Shown piece by piece: positions 52,030 through 62,085 of a stretch of DNA of 64,000 nt. Under the pieces are notes generated by a model. The model did not search any database, was not told the DNA's origin, and saw nothing but the letters and a program-made list of their open reading frames with translations. The DNA is from Leptospiraceae bacterium (GTDB lineage Bacteria; Spirochaetota; Leptospiria; Leptospirales; Leptospiraceae), in the NCBI GenBank assembly GCA_022402465.1, contig JAKRSH010000044.1, forward strand, positions 1 to 64,000, read 5' to 3'. The position numbers were made by a program, and so were the translations under genes. Positions within the stretch are counted from its first letter, which is position 1. Each line of letters begins with the position of its first letter.

Positions 52030-52482
52030 ATGATTTTATTTTTTCTCTCTTTAAATAAGAAACTATCCACTTCGATCAAATCCAAAGAAAATAAAAAGTA
52101 TCCCACTAAACATAGTAAAAAGGTAGCTGTTGCCTTAGTTTTCCTAATCCTTGTTTCTTGTGCAACAAGCACAGCAGGTTTGGTAACAAGTAATACTGCT
52201 ATAGGCGATAGAAAATTTACTATTGTAGGTCCCGTAAAAGATAAAATATCTTGGTATTCTTTAGATATAGGTTTCATAGGTATCCCTCTTGAAGAGCCGC
52301 CTATAGAAGAGTTTACTCAAAATCTTATAACACAAAATAATGCAGATGCTTTAATTAATATTAGATACTGGAATGAAAAGTCAGTTTATCTATTTATAAC
52401 TAAAAATACTTTTGGCTTAAATGCTGAAGCAATCAAATGGGAAGAAATTCCAGTGATTACGAATCCTAAAGCCAAGAAATGA
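52030..52482 (+). CDS. Lipoprotein, possibly TRL/DUF6567-like
   Basis: A 150-residue protein. A long basic leader (about 1-30) precedes a hydrophobic stretch ending in lipobox LVSC (Cys near 44). The mature part has VGPVKDKISWYSLDIGFIG and a helix then NNADALINIRYWN, the pattern of TRL-like small lipoproteins. The start is supported by AGGAG. It overlaps the next gene by four bases, and the two proteins look like distant copies. Confidence 0.75.
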   Translation: MILFFLSLNKKLSTSIKSKENKKYPTKHSKKVAVALVFLILVSCATSTAGLVTSNTAIGDRKFTIVGPVKDKISWYSLDIGFIGIPLEEPPIEEFTQNLITQNNADALINIRYWNEKSVYLFITKNTFGLNAEAIKWEEIPVITNPKAKK

Positions 52483-52841
52483 AAACTAAGATCACTTTAT
52501 TACTATGCTTCTGTATATTTATCATCTCCTGTGTGGGTGATGGTAAGGTAAGAGATATTTCCATACAGCCTGAGGCTACTCGAATCTTAAGCACCAATTA
52601 TGAGATACTAGGTTCATCTATAGGTGAAAGCTCTACTTTTTATATTTTAGGATTCATTCCTATCACAACGGAAATTAGTATGGATTATGCTTTGAGTCAG
52701 GCAGTTCAAAAAATCCCTAACGGACAAACTATGGTAAATTTAAAGGTCTGGCACGAGACCAGATATTTTTATCCTCTTGGAACAGTAAGTGTTCTAAAAG
52801 TAAAAGGCGATGTTATCGGAAAAAAGGCGGAAGTGAAATGA
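52479..52841 (+). CDS. Small lipoprotein, paralogue of the preceding one
   Basis: A 120-residue protein. Signal peptide with lipobox IISC (Cys18). The mature region (YEILGSSIGESSTFYILGFI, DYALSQAVQKIPNGQTMVNL, KVWHETRYFYPLGTV) follows the same strand-helix-strand plan as the upstream lipoprotein. It overlaps both neighbours by four bases. Role unknown; likely an outer-membrane-associated partner of the TonB receptor encoded downstream. Confidence 0.75.
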   Translation: MKTKITLLLCFCIFIISCVGDGKVRDISIQPEATRILSTNYEILGSSIGESSTFYILGFIPITTEISMDYALSQAVQKIPNGQTMVNLKVWHETRYFYPLGTVSVLKVKGDVIGKKAEVK

Positions 52842-53227
52842 CTTTTCAAAATACTTATACTGCTTCATCAAAAAATCTAAGAGGACAAATTAGATTAATT
52901 ATCATATTGCTCTTGTTCTTACTCTTTCTGGGCAATTGTGGGAACCAAGTTTTAGTTCCGCGAAATGAAGCTTACAATGAAATTTATTTTGCCTTAAGGG
53001 CCAAAGCCAATGAATGCGGTGTAGAAATTCCTAGATTGCCAATTTTAGTAGCAGAAGAAGTGTCTAGAAGGAATCTCGACCTTTGTACGATTGCAATAAC
53101 AACCGCTAGCTGTTCATCTATTGATTATCCCTTACCTTGTCTTTTATTATATTTCTCAGATGACCAAGGAGACATACCCTGGTATGCCAACTTCACCAAC
53201 TTATCCAAGGTAAGAGTGAATTTATGA
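52838..53227 (+). CDS. Small lipoprotein with conserved cysteines
   Basis: A 129-residue protein. Basic leader, hydrophobic helix and lipobox LGNC (Asn at -1, tolerated in leptospiral lipoproteins). The mature part is about 95 residues with cysteines in NECGVEI, LDLCTIA, ASCSSI and LPCLLLY. No family recognised. It overlaps the TonB receptor gene by four bases, so it is probably synthesised with it. Confidence 0.7.
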   Translation: MTFQNTYTASSKNLRGQIRLIIILLLFLLFLGNCGNQVLVPRNEAYNEIYFALRAKANECGVEIPRLPILVAEEVSRRNLDLCTIAITTASCSSIDYPLPCLLLYFSDDQGDIPWYANFTNLSKVRVNL

Positions 53228-55725
53228 AACGATTATATCTAGGAATCACAATCTTTTTTTTATGCTTAAGTTCACTCATAGCCGAACCAGTACGTGTCAA
53301 GATTTACAGTAGGGTCAAGGAAAAACCAGAAGCAAATACTGGTGTTTTAATTTTTGAGACAAAGAAGCTCTATCAAACCGATGAAGATGGGATTTTTGTT
53401 GGTGATATTCCACAATCGGGAACCTATACAATTCGAATTTTGCGGGCAACTGGAACCCAAGAAATCAAAGCAAGTCTTCAATCTGGTGAAAATACAAATA
53501 CAATTTACACTGATAAAAAAGATCTACCGAAAGGTGCAATCAATGTAACTGCTGAAAAAGACAAAACAGTTGTTTCACGCTATAAAGTTAGGTATGATGA
53601 AATCAAACGTATGCCAGGCTCTTTTGGGGAAGCCCTTCGCGGATTAGAAACCTTACCAGGGATCACTCCCAATATAGGTTTCGGTGGAGGAGCAAATGGT
53701 ATCATTATTCGGGGTGCTGATGCTGAATGGAATACCTACCTTTATGATGATCTTCCTATCAATTATCCTTTCCATTACGATGGTTTAACTTCCGTTGTTC
53801 ACAACGACATGATTAAGTCTATTGATGTCTATACTGGTGCCTACCCTGCAAATTATGCCAATGCAACTGGTGGTATTATTGAAATAGAAACTGTTGATAA
53901 AGTAGATAGAGACAATGGAACCTTCCAAATTTCTCTATGGAATACAACAGCAATGGTGCAAAAGCAAATTGCAAATGGAAAAGGTTATTTGATTGTTGGA
54001 GGCAAACTTGGATATTTGGACAGGTCTATAGGTGCCTTAAATTTGGTTCCAGATGGAATTCGTCTTCCTCGGTATACAGACTCTCAAATAAAATTCGTAT
54101 ACGACATATCCAACACCCAACAAATATCCGTTTATAATATCACAGCAGAAGATAGCTTCGCTGCTGCCTTTAGTCAATATCGATTGACAGATCCTACCGA
54201 TGAATCTGCTGTTTTTGCTGGAGGAAATTTTTCCGTAGGACAAAGATTTCGTACATCGGCAGTTAGGCATACATGGAATCCAACAGATAAATTTACCAAT
54301 CGACTTACACTTATCAATTATGACCCTTCTGCAAATATAAATGTGGGACTAGGTGCAATACGTGGAAGAGCTAAGGAATTAGTTCCTTATACAGGAATTA
54401 GACAAGATGCTGTCTTCAATGCCTTCAAATTTTTAGATATAGATTTTGGAACGGAAATTAGGGAATTGAGTTTTCGAAATTTTGGGGAACAAGTTTTGCA
54501 AGCAGATCCGAACAATCTGTCCCCTAACCCTTTCAGAACTACAAATCCTGACTTTATTACTCAACCAATCAATCTCAATACTAAATCAAAATATGCCAAT
54601 GCATATACTACCTTACACATTAAAATGGGAAATTTGACAATTACCCCTGGGGCAAGATATGATTATTTGGAAATTTCACAAGAAGGGAAACTGGGACCTA
54701 GGGGAACTATCTCTTATCTTTTTCCTGATGTGGGAAAGGGTTTAACTCTGTTTGGTGGTTCAGGAGAATACTACAGGTATTCCAACGGAACTGGCTCATC
54801 TTCTTTTTATAACGAAGACACTGGAAATCCTGATCTACGTTTTGAAAAAGCAGTCAAAACATCGGCAGGTATAGAACAAAAAATCAATGAAACATATCTT
54901 GTTAAATTCGAAGGTTTTAAAAACGAATTTAGTAGCCTTGTCCAAAGGGATAATTATATATCTAGACCTTTTGGATTAAATCCCGATCGAAGACTTTGGC
55001 TCACAGATCCTATACAGTTTAACCAAGCAAAGAACTTTTCCAATAGAGGAGATGGTTGGTCACATGGCTTTGAGGTTTTATTGAAGAAATCCAACCGCCC
55101 AGGATCAAGGGATTGGTTTGGATGGATTTCTTACACCTGGTCTCAGTCTTTTAGAAATAATAATATCTTTAAAGTCTATGACTTTGATACTACAGTTCGT
55201 ACAGCAGATGAAGCAAGGCTCTTGTATTCCATTTACAACAACTCCAAGGAAGAATACGCAAGTTTCGATAGAACTCACATTGCCAATATTGTCTATGGAT
55301 GGAGATTTGAAGAAGACAAACAAATCGGTCTTAGATGGGCTTATCTCACCTCTACTCCAGTGACGCCAGCCATAGGGGATGATGGAGGACGCTTTCGAAA
55401 TCCAGCTAACAATCAGACCTACTTTGGGCCTATCTTTTCCAATAATCCATTTTCAGCCGAATATGGAAATACAAAACGTTTGACTGATTACCATAGGTTG
55501 GATATTCGATTTGATAAATTCTACAATTTTGAATGGGGATATATCAACTGGTATTTGGAAATCATCAATGTTTACTTACGAAAAAATGTAAATGGTGAAA
55601 GTTTCAATAATCTTAAACCATATTCAATCAATAACCCCTCACCAAGTCAAACATTCGGTACACTGGAAACACCAAGTGGTTTAGTCGTACCTTTCTTCAA
55701 TGTTGGAATGGAGGTTAAATTCTAA
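53224..55725 (+). CDS. TonB-dependent outer-membrane receptor
   Basis: An 833-residue receptor. Signal peptide (about 1-20), a carboxypeptidase-regulatory-like N-terminal domain (about 21-98), a possible TonB box INVTAEK (about 100), then the plug domain with LRGLETLPGITPN, GIIIRGADAEWNTYLYDDLP and ATGGIIEIET. A long beta-barrel ends with Phe (VGMEVKF), the usual barrel-assembly signal. The substrate cannot be read; no siderophore or cobalamin genes are next to it. It overlaps lipoprotein genes on both sides. Confidence 0.93.
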   Translation: MKRLYLGITIFFLCLSSLIAEPVRVKIYSRVKEKPEANTGVLIFETKKLYQTDEDGIFVGDIPQSGTYTIRILRATGTQEIKASLQSGENTNTIYTDKKDLPKGAINVTAEKDKTVVSRYKVRYDEIKRMPGSFGEALRGLETLPGITPNIGFGGGANGIIIRGADAEWNTYLYDDLPINYPFHYDGLTSVVHNDMIKSIDVYTGAYPANYANATGGIIEIETVDKVDRDNGTFQISLWNTTAMVQKQIANGKGYLIVGGKLGYLDRSIGALNLVPDGIRLPRYTDSQIKFVYDISNTQQISVYNITAEDSFAAAFSQYRLTDPTDESAVFAGGNFSVGQRFRTSAVRHTWNPTDKFTNRLTLINYDPSANINVGLGAIRGRAKELVPYTGIRQDAVFNAFKFLDIDFGTEIRELSFRNFGEQVLQADPNNLSPNPFRTTNPDFITQPINLNTKSKYANAYTTLHIKMGNLTITPGARYDYLEISQEGKLGPRGTISYLFPDVGKGLTLFGGSGEYYRYSNGTGSSSFYNEDTGNPDLRFEKAVKTSAGIEQKINETYLVKFEGFKNEFSSLVQRDNYISRPFGLNPDRRLWLTDPIQFNQAKNFSNRGDGWSHGFEVLLKKSNRPGSRDWFGWISYTWSQSFRNNNIFKVYDFDTTVRTADEARLLYSIYNNSKEEYASFDRTHIANIVYGWRFEEDKQIGLRWAYLTSTPVTPAIGDDGGRFRNPANNQTYFGPIFSNNPFSAEYGNTKRLTDYHRLDIRFDKFYNFEWGYINWYLEIINVYLRKNVNGESFNNLKPYSINNPSPSQTFGTLETPSGLVVPFFNVGMEVKF

Positions 55726-56285
55726 TGAAAAAATTCTTAACAAATATTTCATTGATCCTAATTTTAGTGATTACTAGTTTAACTCAGAACTCCTGTAGAG
55801 ATGAGAATGTGAATGCTGATGAAAAATTCCAAAGAGAATCTATTCTTACATTCTTAGTTCTCCCAAGATTTGAACCTATACAAAGTTGCAGAACCGCATA
55901 TGTAGAAGCAGAAGTCTGCTTAAGTGAATCTAGGTCTTTTCCTTTGGCAGTAGCAAATGAACAAACTATCTCCGCAGTCTTTAGCAATGGTTCCGTTGAA
56001 AATTATACGGATCTATGCAATCAAACGAAAGTTTCACAGACATTTCGCAATTATACTGACCAAGCTTTTGCATGCAATTTCAATTGCCAAAGTTCGTATT
56101 GGAGAACTTTATCATCGAACAACCTAACAGCTTGTTCCGAAAATACATTTTCAGATTTATGGAGCAACTCTATCCAAGACAGAGGCCTCCAGAGATGTAT
56201 TCAGTCCTGTTTTCAACTTACTGGTAGCCCTGTAGCAACTAGTCCGAGAATAGAACTCTACTTATTGTATTCAACCTTAGAGTAA
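55725..56285 (+). CDS. Cysteine-rich exported protein, probable lipoprotein
   Basis: A 186-residue protein. Signal peptide ending LTQNSC; the -3 residue is Gln, so the lipobox is weak even by spirochaete standards. The mature part has about nine more cysteines (for example QSCRTAYV, ACNFNCQSSYW, LQRCIQSCFQL), suggesting several disulfides. No family recognised. Its ATG shares one base with the TonB receptor stop, so it is the last member of that operon and a likely accessory binding protein. Confidence 0.75.
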   Translation: MKKFLTNISLILILVITSLTQNSCRDENVNADEKFQRESILTFLVLPRFEPIQSCRTAYVEAEVCLSESRSFPLAVANEQTISAVFSNGSVENYTDLCNQTKVSQTFRNYTDQAFACNFNCQSSYWRTLSSNNLTACSENTFSDLWSNSIQDRGLQRCIQSCFQLTGSPVATSPRIELYLLYSTLE

Positions 56286-56312
56286 GAATTTATTCTAACT
56301 CGTATAGTATGG

Positions 56313-56336
56313 AACCATTTTGGAATCAAAATGGTT
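56313..56336. repeat. Perfect hairpin before the pseudokinase gene
   Basis: AACCATTTT and AAAATGGTT form a 9-bp perfect stem with loop GGAATC, ending ten bases before the ATG at 56346. There is no following T run. It may mark the end of the TonB operon or cover the translation start region of the next gene. Confidence 0.5.
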
Positions 56337-56345
56337 TGAGAATCT

Positions 56346-58232
56346 ATGAAAAGTAATTTTGAATACAAATTATTTGCGATTTTAGGTATATTTCTATTTT
56401 TAGCTTTTACAAATGATATTTGGATCAATTCAAAAATTAAATTAAACTCAACCTTTTTCGATAGTATTTCAAGACCAAAGTTAATAATCAAAGATTATCA
56501 ATTTATTGAAGGTGATTCTCCTTACAATAAAGATACTGCAAGCTTCCAATACATAGAAAAATCAGATGATGTAAAATGGTTAAAAGGATCACCTACTTTT
56601 ATACCAGAATCAGATTCTAGTTATGCATGGTTGAGAACTAGTTTGAGTCAGGAAGAATTATCCAATGATAGCGTTTTCTTATTTGAACATTTTTATATAG
56701 CTATAGAAATTTTCCAAGATAAAGAGAAAATTTATAGCTACGGAAATATCAATGATTTAGAATCCATTAAATTCAATGGAACAAATATAGAAATCCTTCC
56801 ACTTAAACCTGTACCTACGGAATATCTCTATGCAAGAATTCGATTTAAGGATAAATACAATCTTGGTTTTGGAGGAAGATTTATTTCTATAGGTTCAAAA
56901 TTTTCTTTGCTTCAATTAATTTTGCAACAAGAAATAATCCCTCTATCCTTTAGTTTACTGACCTTCTTAATTGGTTTTTATTCTCTACTCCTTTATTTTT
57001 TTCGTTGGAATGAGAAATATAAACTCCTTTTAGATTATTCCTTATTCATGGTATCAATGGGCACAGCCTTATTCTCGACTTGCTTATTACCTCAAATTTT
57101 TCTTAACATGCCAACATTTTCTTTCTTTTTAAATATAATCCCTTTCCCCTTAGCAGCTATATTTATGCTTAGAATATATGCGTATGTTACTAATTTCGAA
57201 TATTGGAACTATTTAAAATATTTATACTTTGCACTTATCCTTTCTGGGCTCTTCTTAATAGTAACATATATTTATATAATATTTACCAACAAGACTCTAC
57301 CCTTCTTCATAATTCCTTCAGCTTATTTATTATTCTTTTATGTTATCGAGAACTTAAGTTTAGGAACTCTTTCTTTAATGAAATGGAAATCAAAAGATTA
57401 TGTTTCTGTTTTCTTAGGTTTTGCATTCTTCTTAAACATAGGATTATTATTGTTAGATATACTAAGAGGAATCTTTTTAGATGATAATATCGTTTGGTAC
57501 AATCATTGGAGTATCTTCTTTTCAATTTTAGCACAAAGTTTAATTCTAGATAAAGAATTCAAAAAGAACAACCAAGAACTGGAGCTTTATGAAAAAAATT
57601 TAAATTCCATTCGGTTGGAATTAGAGGAATTACAATTACCCTCACTTAAAGAAAAGATGAATCCAGATTATTTGTTCTCATCATTACGAATAATAAAGAA
57701 ACTTTTATATAACAATAATGAAAAAGTTGGTAAAGCAATACTTTCTCTTTCGGAGAGTTATAGATATATACTTGACAAATCTTCTTTAAGCTATGTACAA
57801 TTCGAAGACGAAATACAATTTACAGAGAATTTTCTATATTTAACTGAATTGAAACATAAAGACAAACTCTCCGTCTTTATCCATATGCCCAAAATATCAA
57901 TGAATCTATCTATTAAACCTCTTAGCATTCAACCAATACTCGAAATGATTATTGAAAATTATATGCTACGAATTGAAACTTCTTTGCTAGAAATAAAGAT
58001 TAAATTCAAAGTTAACAATGTAGGTATCAAATTAACTATAGATAATAAAATTTTTAAATCAGAACGAAATAAAGAAATTGAACCCCAAGAATTAATTGAA
58101 AATTCTCAAGATTCAATTCTTAACTCAATTTATAAAATAGATAAAGAATTTAAAGTAAAAGTGAATGAAGATGCTAAAATAAATTTAACTACTTACCAAT
58201 ATACCATTCCAAAAATCAAAACTAGTTCTTAG
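56346..58232 (+). CDS. 7TM LytS-type protein with a degenerate kinase domain
   Basis: A 628-residue homologue of the kinase at 49336: N-terminal anchor, beta-rich extracytoplasmic domain (about 40-190), membrane helices (about 195-400), coiled-coil, then a His_kinase-like domain. The phospho-acceptor segment reads [14 protein letters not shown], with Asp441 in place of His. The N-box reads [12 protein letters not shown], with the metal-binding Asn changed to Met, and the DNGSGL box is replaced by DNKIFKS. Autophosphorylation is therefore unlikely. It may act as a receptor that steers the intact kinase. The frame is intact, so it looks maintained and not decayed. Confidence 0.8.
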   Translation: MKSNFEYKLFAILGIFLFLAFTNDIWINSKIKLNSTFFDSISRPKLIIKDYQFIEGDSPYNKDTASFQYIEKSDDVKWLKGSPTFIPESDSSYAWLRTSLSQEELSNDSVFLFEHFYIAIEIFQDKEKIYSYGNINDLESIKFNGTNIEILPLKPVPTEYLYARIRFKDKYNLGFGGRFISIGSKFSLLQLILQQEIIPLSFSLLTFLIGFYSLLLYFFRWNEKYKLLLDYSLFMVSMGTALFSTCLLPQIFLNMPTFSFFLNIIPFPLAAIFMLRIYAYVTNFEYWNYLKYLYFALILSGLFLIVTYIYIIFTNKTLPFFIIPSAYLLFFYVIENLSLGTLSLMKWKSKDYVSVFLGFAFFLNIGLLLLDILRGIFLDDNIVWYNHWSIFFSILAQSLILDKEFKKNNQELELYEKNLNSIRLELEELQLPSLKEKMNPDYLFSSLRIIKKLLYNNNEKVGKAILSLSESYRYILDKSSLSYVQFEDEIQFTENFLYLTELKHKDKLSVFIHMPKISMNLSIKPLSIQPILEMIIENYMLRIETSLLEIKIKFKVNNVGIKLTIDNKIFKSERNKEIEPQELIENSQDSILNSIYKIDKEFKVKVNEDAKINLTTYQYTIPKIKTSS

Positions 58233-60462
58233 GTAAATTAATTATTTTCTTTCTGAAAAATCCTATTTCATTCCCATACTGAGTTTTTTCATTTAAAGTT
58301 AATTTAGGAGAGAGATCCATAGTATCCTTTTCAAAGATTAAAATTACAGTTGAACCCATTTCGAAACGACCAAGCTCTGCCCCTTTATCAATTAAAATAG
58401 AAATGTCCTTGTAATCATGTTCTTTAGAAAAACGGATCCAAGAATTCGTTACTATATTATTGTCATAAGTAACTCGTATCTTCCCTACGTTAGAGGCTCC
58501 CACCTTGACAACTGCAACCTTTCCATATTCCGTCTGCAGAAAAGTTATCAATCTTTCATTCTTTGGAAATAAACTTTGTATATTCAAGACTGCTAATTCA
58601 TTTACTGGAAATAATTTTCCTGGTTCGTAATAATATCCCAATACTTTTCCATAAAATGGACTATGAATTCTATGATAATCTTGTGGTGAAAGATAGAAGG
58701 TTATAAACTTACCGTTTATAAAATCTTTGGCATATCGTTCCACCCCTATCAACTCAGAAACAGAGTAATCTATTCCCTTTGCTTGTATTACAGATTTCTC
58801 TTTAATATCTCCAAATGCTGAAATTCTTGCATCAACTGGACTGACAAGAGCATTCGCAGCAGAATCAATAATTCTTGCCTCAGCACGAAGAGCCCTTGTA
58901 AAAAACTGATTCAAAGAGTTGTATTCTTGGATTTCCAATTCTGCTTCGTCTAAGTTGACCTTATAAGTTTTTGCAAAAGCCTTCAATATCGGTATCATCA
59001 AAAATCTAGGAAGTCTCAACATAGAGATAATTCCAAATATTTTGGATATTAAATTCTTAGGTAGAATAGATAATAAGACTAAATAAAAATCTTGGATTAT
59101 TTCATATTTCATTCCAGATTCCGAAATAAACTTTTTCAATTCTACTCTTGCAGTTTTAGACAATAGAATCAATGAAACTAAAAGCGGAATTGATGTAATG
59201 ACCGCTAAAGTAAAACTATAATTAAATAGATAAGGAAGCATCAAACCACCAAATTTATCTATAAGGAATGCTGTTGTTAAAATTGTGATGACAAAAAGTA
59301 TTCTATAAATATTAGAAAGGCGATCACCTAAGATATAATATGAATTCTGTTCACCCGTATAAAACCAACCTGTCAAGGATAGAATTCCAAAGGCAAGCAA
59401 AGAAATATATAAACACATTGATCCAATCGTTAAGGGATTAGAAAGTAAGCTAGAATAGAATGCCAACTGGTCTTCCATACCAATTGCTCCATTAGAGAAT
59501 AGTATATATGCAAATAAGGGAGATACAAGAAATGCTTCAAAGAAAGTGGAAAGCATACTTACCAGACCATGCTTTGCAGGATAATCCGTTCGAACAGATC
59601 CAGAAACTCCGGCAGATTTTCCAATTCCTGTTTCTGTTGAAAGAAAAAATAAACCAGTTGAACTAGCCATACTCTTCATTAAAATGAAGAATCCCCCAGC
59701 GGTAAGAGATTCAATTCGAAATGCTTCACTGAATACTGCTGAGAAAAAACCAAGACCTGAATTTTTTCCATAAAATAATAGAAAATAAGAAACTATAAAT
59801 AACACAATTCCAGAAATTGCAAGGTATCCTGCAGTCTTACCAACTCTTCTAATACCACCTAGCACAATAAAGACGAGAATTACAGAGGCAATGATAGGAA
59901 ATGCCATACCTTTGATTAACAAACCTTTTTGTGCGATGTAGGTTATAGCAACCATAGGATAAGTAGCACCAAAAAACAATATTGTAAATAAAGAACCTAT
60001 ACCAAAACTTAAAGATAACCATTTAGCTTTGAGTGCTTTTTCTATAAAATATACTGGGCCAGAAAGGTATCTACCTGATGGTAATTTTTGACGAAATCGA
60101 ATTGATAAAGTAGACGAAACAAACCTAACAGGCATAATAAAAATTGCCGCAACCCAAATCCAAAATAAGGCTCCTATACCACCTATCATAAGTGCTAAGG
60201 CGGTCCCCAAAAAGGAACCTAGTAATAAAGAAGAACCAACACCAGCAAAAAAGGATTGAGAATGTACAATTTGCCCTTTGGAACCTTTCTCATCCATATT
60301 CCCTGTTAGAATTTTCAAACCAAGGAAGAAGAAACGAAACTGAGGAAAACCCAATCTAATGGAGATTACAAGACCTGCAAAGAAAATAAGGTAGAAATAC
60401 GGGTTGAGGATATCTTGCCCCAAAAATCCAAAATCAGTTAGTTCAAAAATATTATTTTTCAT
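58222..60462 (-). CDS. Fusion of Na+/alanine-type (AGCS) carrier and phosphatidylserine decarboxylase
   Basis: A 746-residue two-part protein. Residues about 15-440 are a polytopic AGCS-type carrier, with [28 protein letters not shown] and [16 protein letters not shown] matching family patterns. Residues about 455-740 are phosphatidylserine decarboxylase: SPVDARIS (Asp544), [16 protein letters not shown] (His597 and His600) and the self-cleavage site MGSTV (Gly703-Ser704), where Ser becomes the pyruvoyl group. The enzyme makes phosphatidylethanolamine from phosphatidylserine. No stop or start separates the parts. Why a carrier is attached is unknown; it may anchor the enzyme. The psd part is well supported. 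Confidence 0.9.
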   Translation of the reverse strand: MKNNIFELTDFGFLGQDILNPYFYLIFFAGLVISIRLGFPQFRFFFLGLKILTGNMDEKGSKGQIVHSQSFFAGVGSSLLLGSFLGTALALMIGGIGALFWIWVAAIFIMPVRFVSSTLSIRFRQKLPSGRYLSGPVYFIEKALKAKWLSLSFGIGSLFTILFFGATYPMVAITYIAQKGLLIKGMAFPIIASVILVFIVLGGIRRVGKTAGYLAISGIVLFIVSYFLLFYGKNSGLGFFSAVFSEAFRIESLTAGGFFILMKSMASSTGLFFLSTETGIGKSAGVSGSVRTDYPAKHGLVSMLSTFFEAFLVSPLFAYILFSNGAIGMEDQLAFYSSLLSNPLTIGSMCLYISLLAFGILSLTGWFYTGEQNSYYILGDRLSNIYRILFVITILTTAFLIDKFGGLMLPYLFNYSFTLAVITSIPLLVSLILLSKTARVELKKFISESGMKYEIIQDFYLVLLSILPKNLISKIFGIISMLRLPRFLMIPILKAFAKTYKVNLDEAELEIQEYNSLNQFFTRALRAEARIIDSAANALVSPVDARISAFGDIKEKSVIQAKGIDYSVSELIGVERYAKDFINGKFITFYLSPQDYHRIHSPFYGKVLGYYYEPGKLFPVNELAVLNIQSLFPKNERLITFLQTEYGKVAVVKVGASNVGKIRVTYDNNIVTNSWIRFSKEHDYKDISILIDKGAELGRFEMGSTVILIFEKDTMDLSPKLTLNEKTQYGNEIGFFRKKIINLPKN

Positions 60463-60505
60463 GGTTAATTTTACTCAATTTCTTAAACTGGTCTAGAGCA
60501 TCCAC

Positions 60506-61339
60506 GTGTCAAGAGTCTTTCTAATTCCGATCATTTTCTTTCTATTCTTCCTAAGTTCTCTTGGGGCTGAGTCTTCTAGAAGATTTTCCAATAATGACTC
60601 CGACTCTAATATCATTGAAGTCGGAGTTCGAGCAGGGCTTGGTTATAGAGCTAAGGATAGATTTGAATCCGATTTAGAAAATTTCACATCTACCTTCCAA
60701 CCTGGAGTTTTTTCAAGATCCAATGTGACTGGATTTCGAAATTTGAATATGGGAGAAGTCTTCCTAAGAATGGGAATCGACAATAACCAAAGGTTTGGAT
60801 TTACCGTAGGTAATGTTGACTATTCGAGAGCAACCTTAACAGAAGTAACCAATGATGGTTTTTATACCAGATTAAGTTTTGATATTAATACGACCTATCT
60901 GCTTTTCACCTACCACTACCTCTGGCAATTGAATAAACAATGGTCCTTGGAGGCAGGACTTGGATTAGGTGCTAATGAAACACTCTGGAATTCTGGTGGA
61001 ACAACTTATTCTATTAGAGAATCTTTTGAACAGAGAGGACGTTTAAGTGGAAATGGAATCTCTTATCGCATGGAGTCTAGTTTCAACTTTAGACCCAATG
61101 ATTTAATCGTTTTGCAAATTGGAATTCTTTGGGGACTTCACACTGTTCCTTCCTTTAACGGCTCATGGAATGGAGCAAGTTCTACATTTACAATAAGGGA
61201 AGATGGAAGAACTACTCCACTTTCAGAATCTAGAGTAACGGATACTATCATCCTCACAAATCAATTCGCGAGATCCTTAGATATGAGTTCTAGTTATTCA
61301 TCTCTGTATTTTTCTACAATGCTTCGTTTTTCTTATTGA
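60506..61339 (+). CDS. Outer-membrane beta-barrel protein candidate
   Basis: A 277-residue protein starting at GTG, immediately followed by a clear signal peptide (VFLIPIIFFLFFLSSLGAE). The mature part shows alternating polar/aromatic strands (EVGVRAGLGYRAKD, RFGFTVGNVDYSRAT, WSLEAGLGLGANETL) and ends in MLRFSY, with an aromatic last residue as in outer-membrane barrels. Perhaps eight to ten strands. No specific family recognised. It is divergent from the fusion gene, 43 bases away. Confidence 0.7.
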   Translation: MSRVFLIPIIFFLFFLSSLGAESSRRFSNNDSDSNIIEVGVRAGLGYRAKDRFESDLENFTSTFQPGVFSRSNVTGFRNLNMGEVFLRMGIDNNQRFGFTVGNVDYSRATLTEVTNDGFYTRLSFDINTTYLLFTYHYLWQLNKQWSLEAGLGLGANETLWNSGGTTYSIRESFEQRGRLSGNGISYRMESSFNFRPNDLIVLQIGILWGLHTVPSFNGSWNGASSTFTIREDGRTTPLSESRVTDTIILTNQFARSLDMSSSYSSLYFSTMLRFSY

Positions 61340-61374
61340 CGGTTTAGAAAAATTCTTCTAAGAATTAGATACGC

Positions 61375-61632
61375 ATGGCACAAAAAGCAATTACAGTTCC
61401 CACCAAAGAGCTTTCTCACCAGAAAATTATTCTCGCTGCTTGGTACCATTTTCTTAAGGAAGCTTTTGATAATGGAAAGATATCCGCAGAAGAGTTCACT
61501 GAATTTCTCAAGGCAAATGTTGTATATGATATAGATAAGGACCAAGTGGATCTCATGCTTTCCGGTACCCAAGATGTATTAGATGCCTTTAGGAGCCAAT
61601 TATTTGGTTCAACAACAACCGTGACCAAATAG
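61375..61632 (+). CDS. Small protein of unknown function
   Basis: An 85-residue soluble protein, mostly helical: HQKIILAAWYHFLKEAFDNG then ISAEEFTEFLKANVVYDIDKD, which resembles a helix-turn-helix EF-hand-like outline without a clear calcium loop. It ends in a Thr-rich tail. No family recognised. It lies nine bases before the zinc-ribbon gene, so the two are probably co-transcribed. Confidence 0.6.
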   Translation: MAQKAITVPTKELSHQKIILAAWYHFLKEAFDNGKISAEEFTEFLKANVVYDIDKDQVDLMLSGTQDVLDAFRSQLFGSTTTVTK

Positions 61633-61641
61633 ATATAAACT

Positions 61642-62085
61642 ATGGATATTCTTTTAATTTTTTATTGCTTACTCTTCCTTTTTATCCTCATTGCTCCTAC
61701 TGGTTTTGTATTCTTTAAATATAAAGATAAAAATACTTCTCTCTTTGGTGAATCCCCAGACGAATTTACGAGCAATCTTAAGGAAGAAAGATTGATTTTA
61801 CTTTCTAATTTAGCTGATCTTAAGGCAGAAGAAGAAACTGGCAAATTAAAACATGGTGAGTTCCAAGATCTTTCTAAAGACATTCTTGTATCATTATCTA
61901 GCATAGATGATCGCTTAACGAAAGTCAGGGATTATCCTCTTGAAAAATCAGATTCAAAAGAATACCAAACTTCAGCTCTAGAAAATAGAGGAAAAGTTGA
62001 ATTTAATTTCTGCCCTCAGTGTGGGTCTCAACTTCTTCCAGCTGCAAAATTCTGCCATTCTTGTGGTTATAAACTAACAAGCTGA
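61642..62085 (+). CDS. Membrane-anchored zinc-ribbon protein
   Basis: A 147-residue protein: N-terminal membrane helix (about 3-26), a charged helical middle (about 40-100) and a C-terminal zinc ribbon with CPQCG and CHSCG (about 124-141), four cysteines spaced for one zinc. The hydrophobic start, helical region and ribbon resemble small scaffold proteins, but the role is unknown. Its 3' end overlaps the convergent ABC gene by 19 bases. Confidence 0.7.
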   Translation: MDILLIFYCLLFLFILIAPTGFVFFKYKDKNTSLFGESPDEFTSNLKEERLILLSNLADLKAEEETGKLKHGEFQDLSKDILVSLSSIDDRLTKVRDYPLEKSDSKEYQTSALENRGKVEFNFCPQCGSQLLPAAKFCHSCGYKLTS

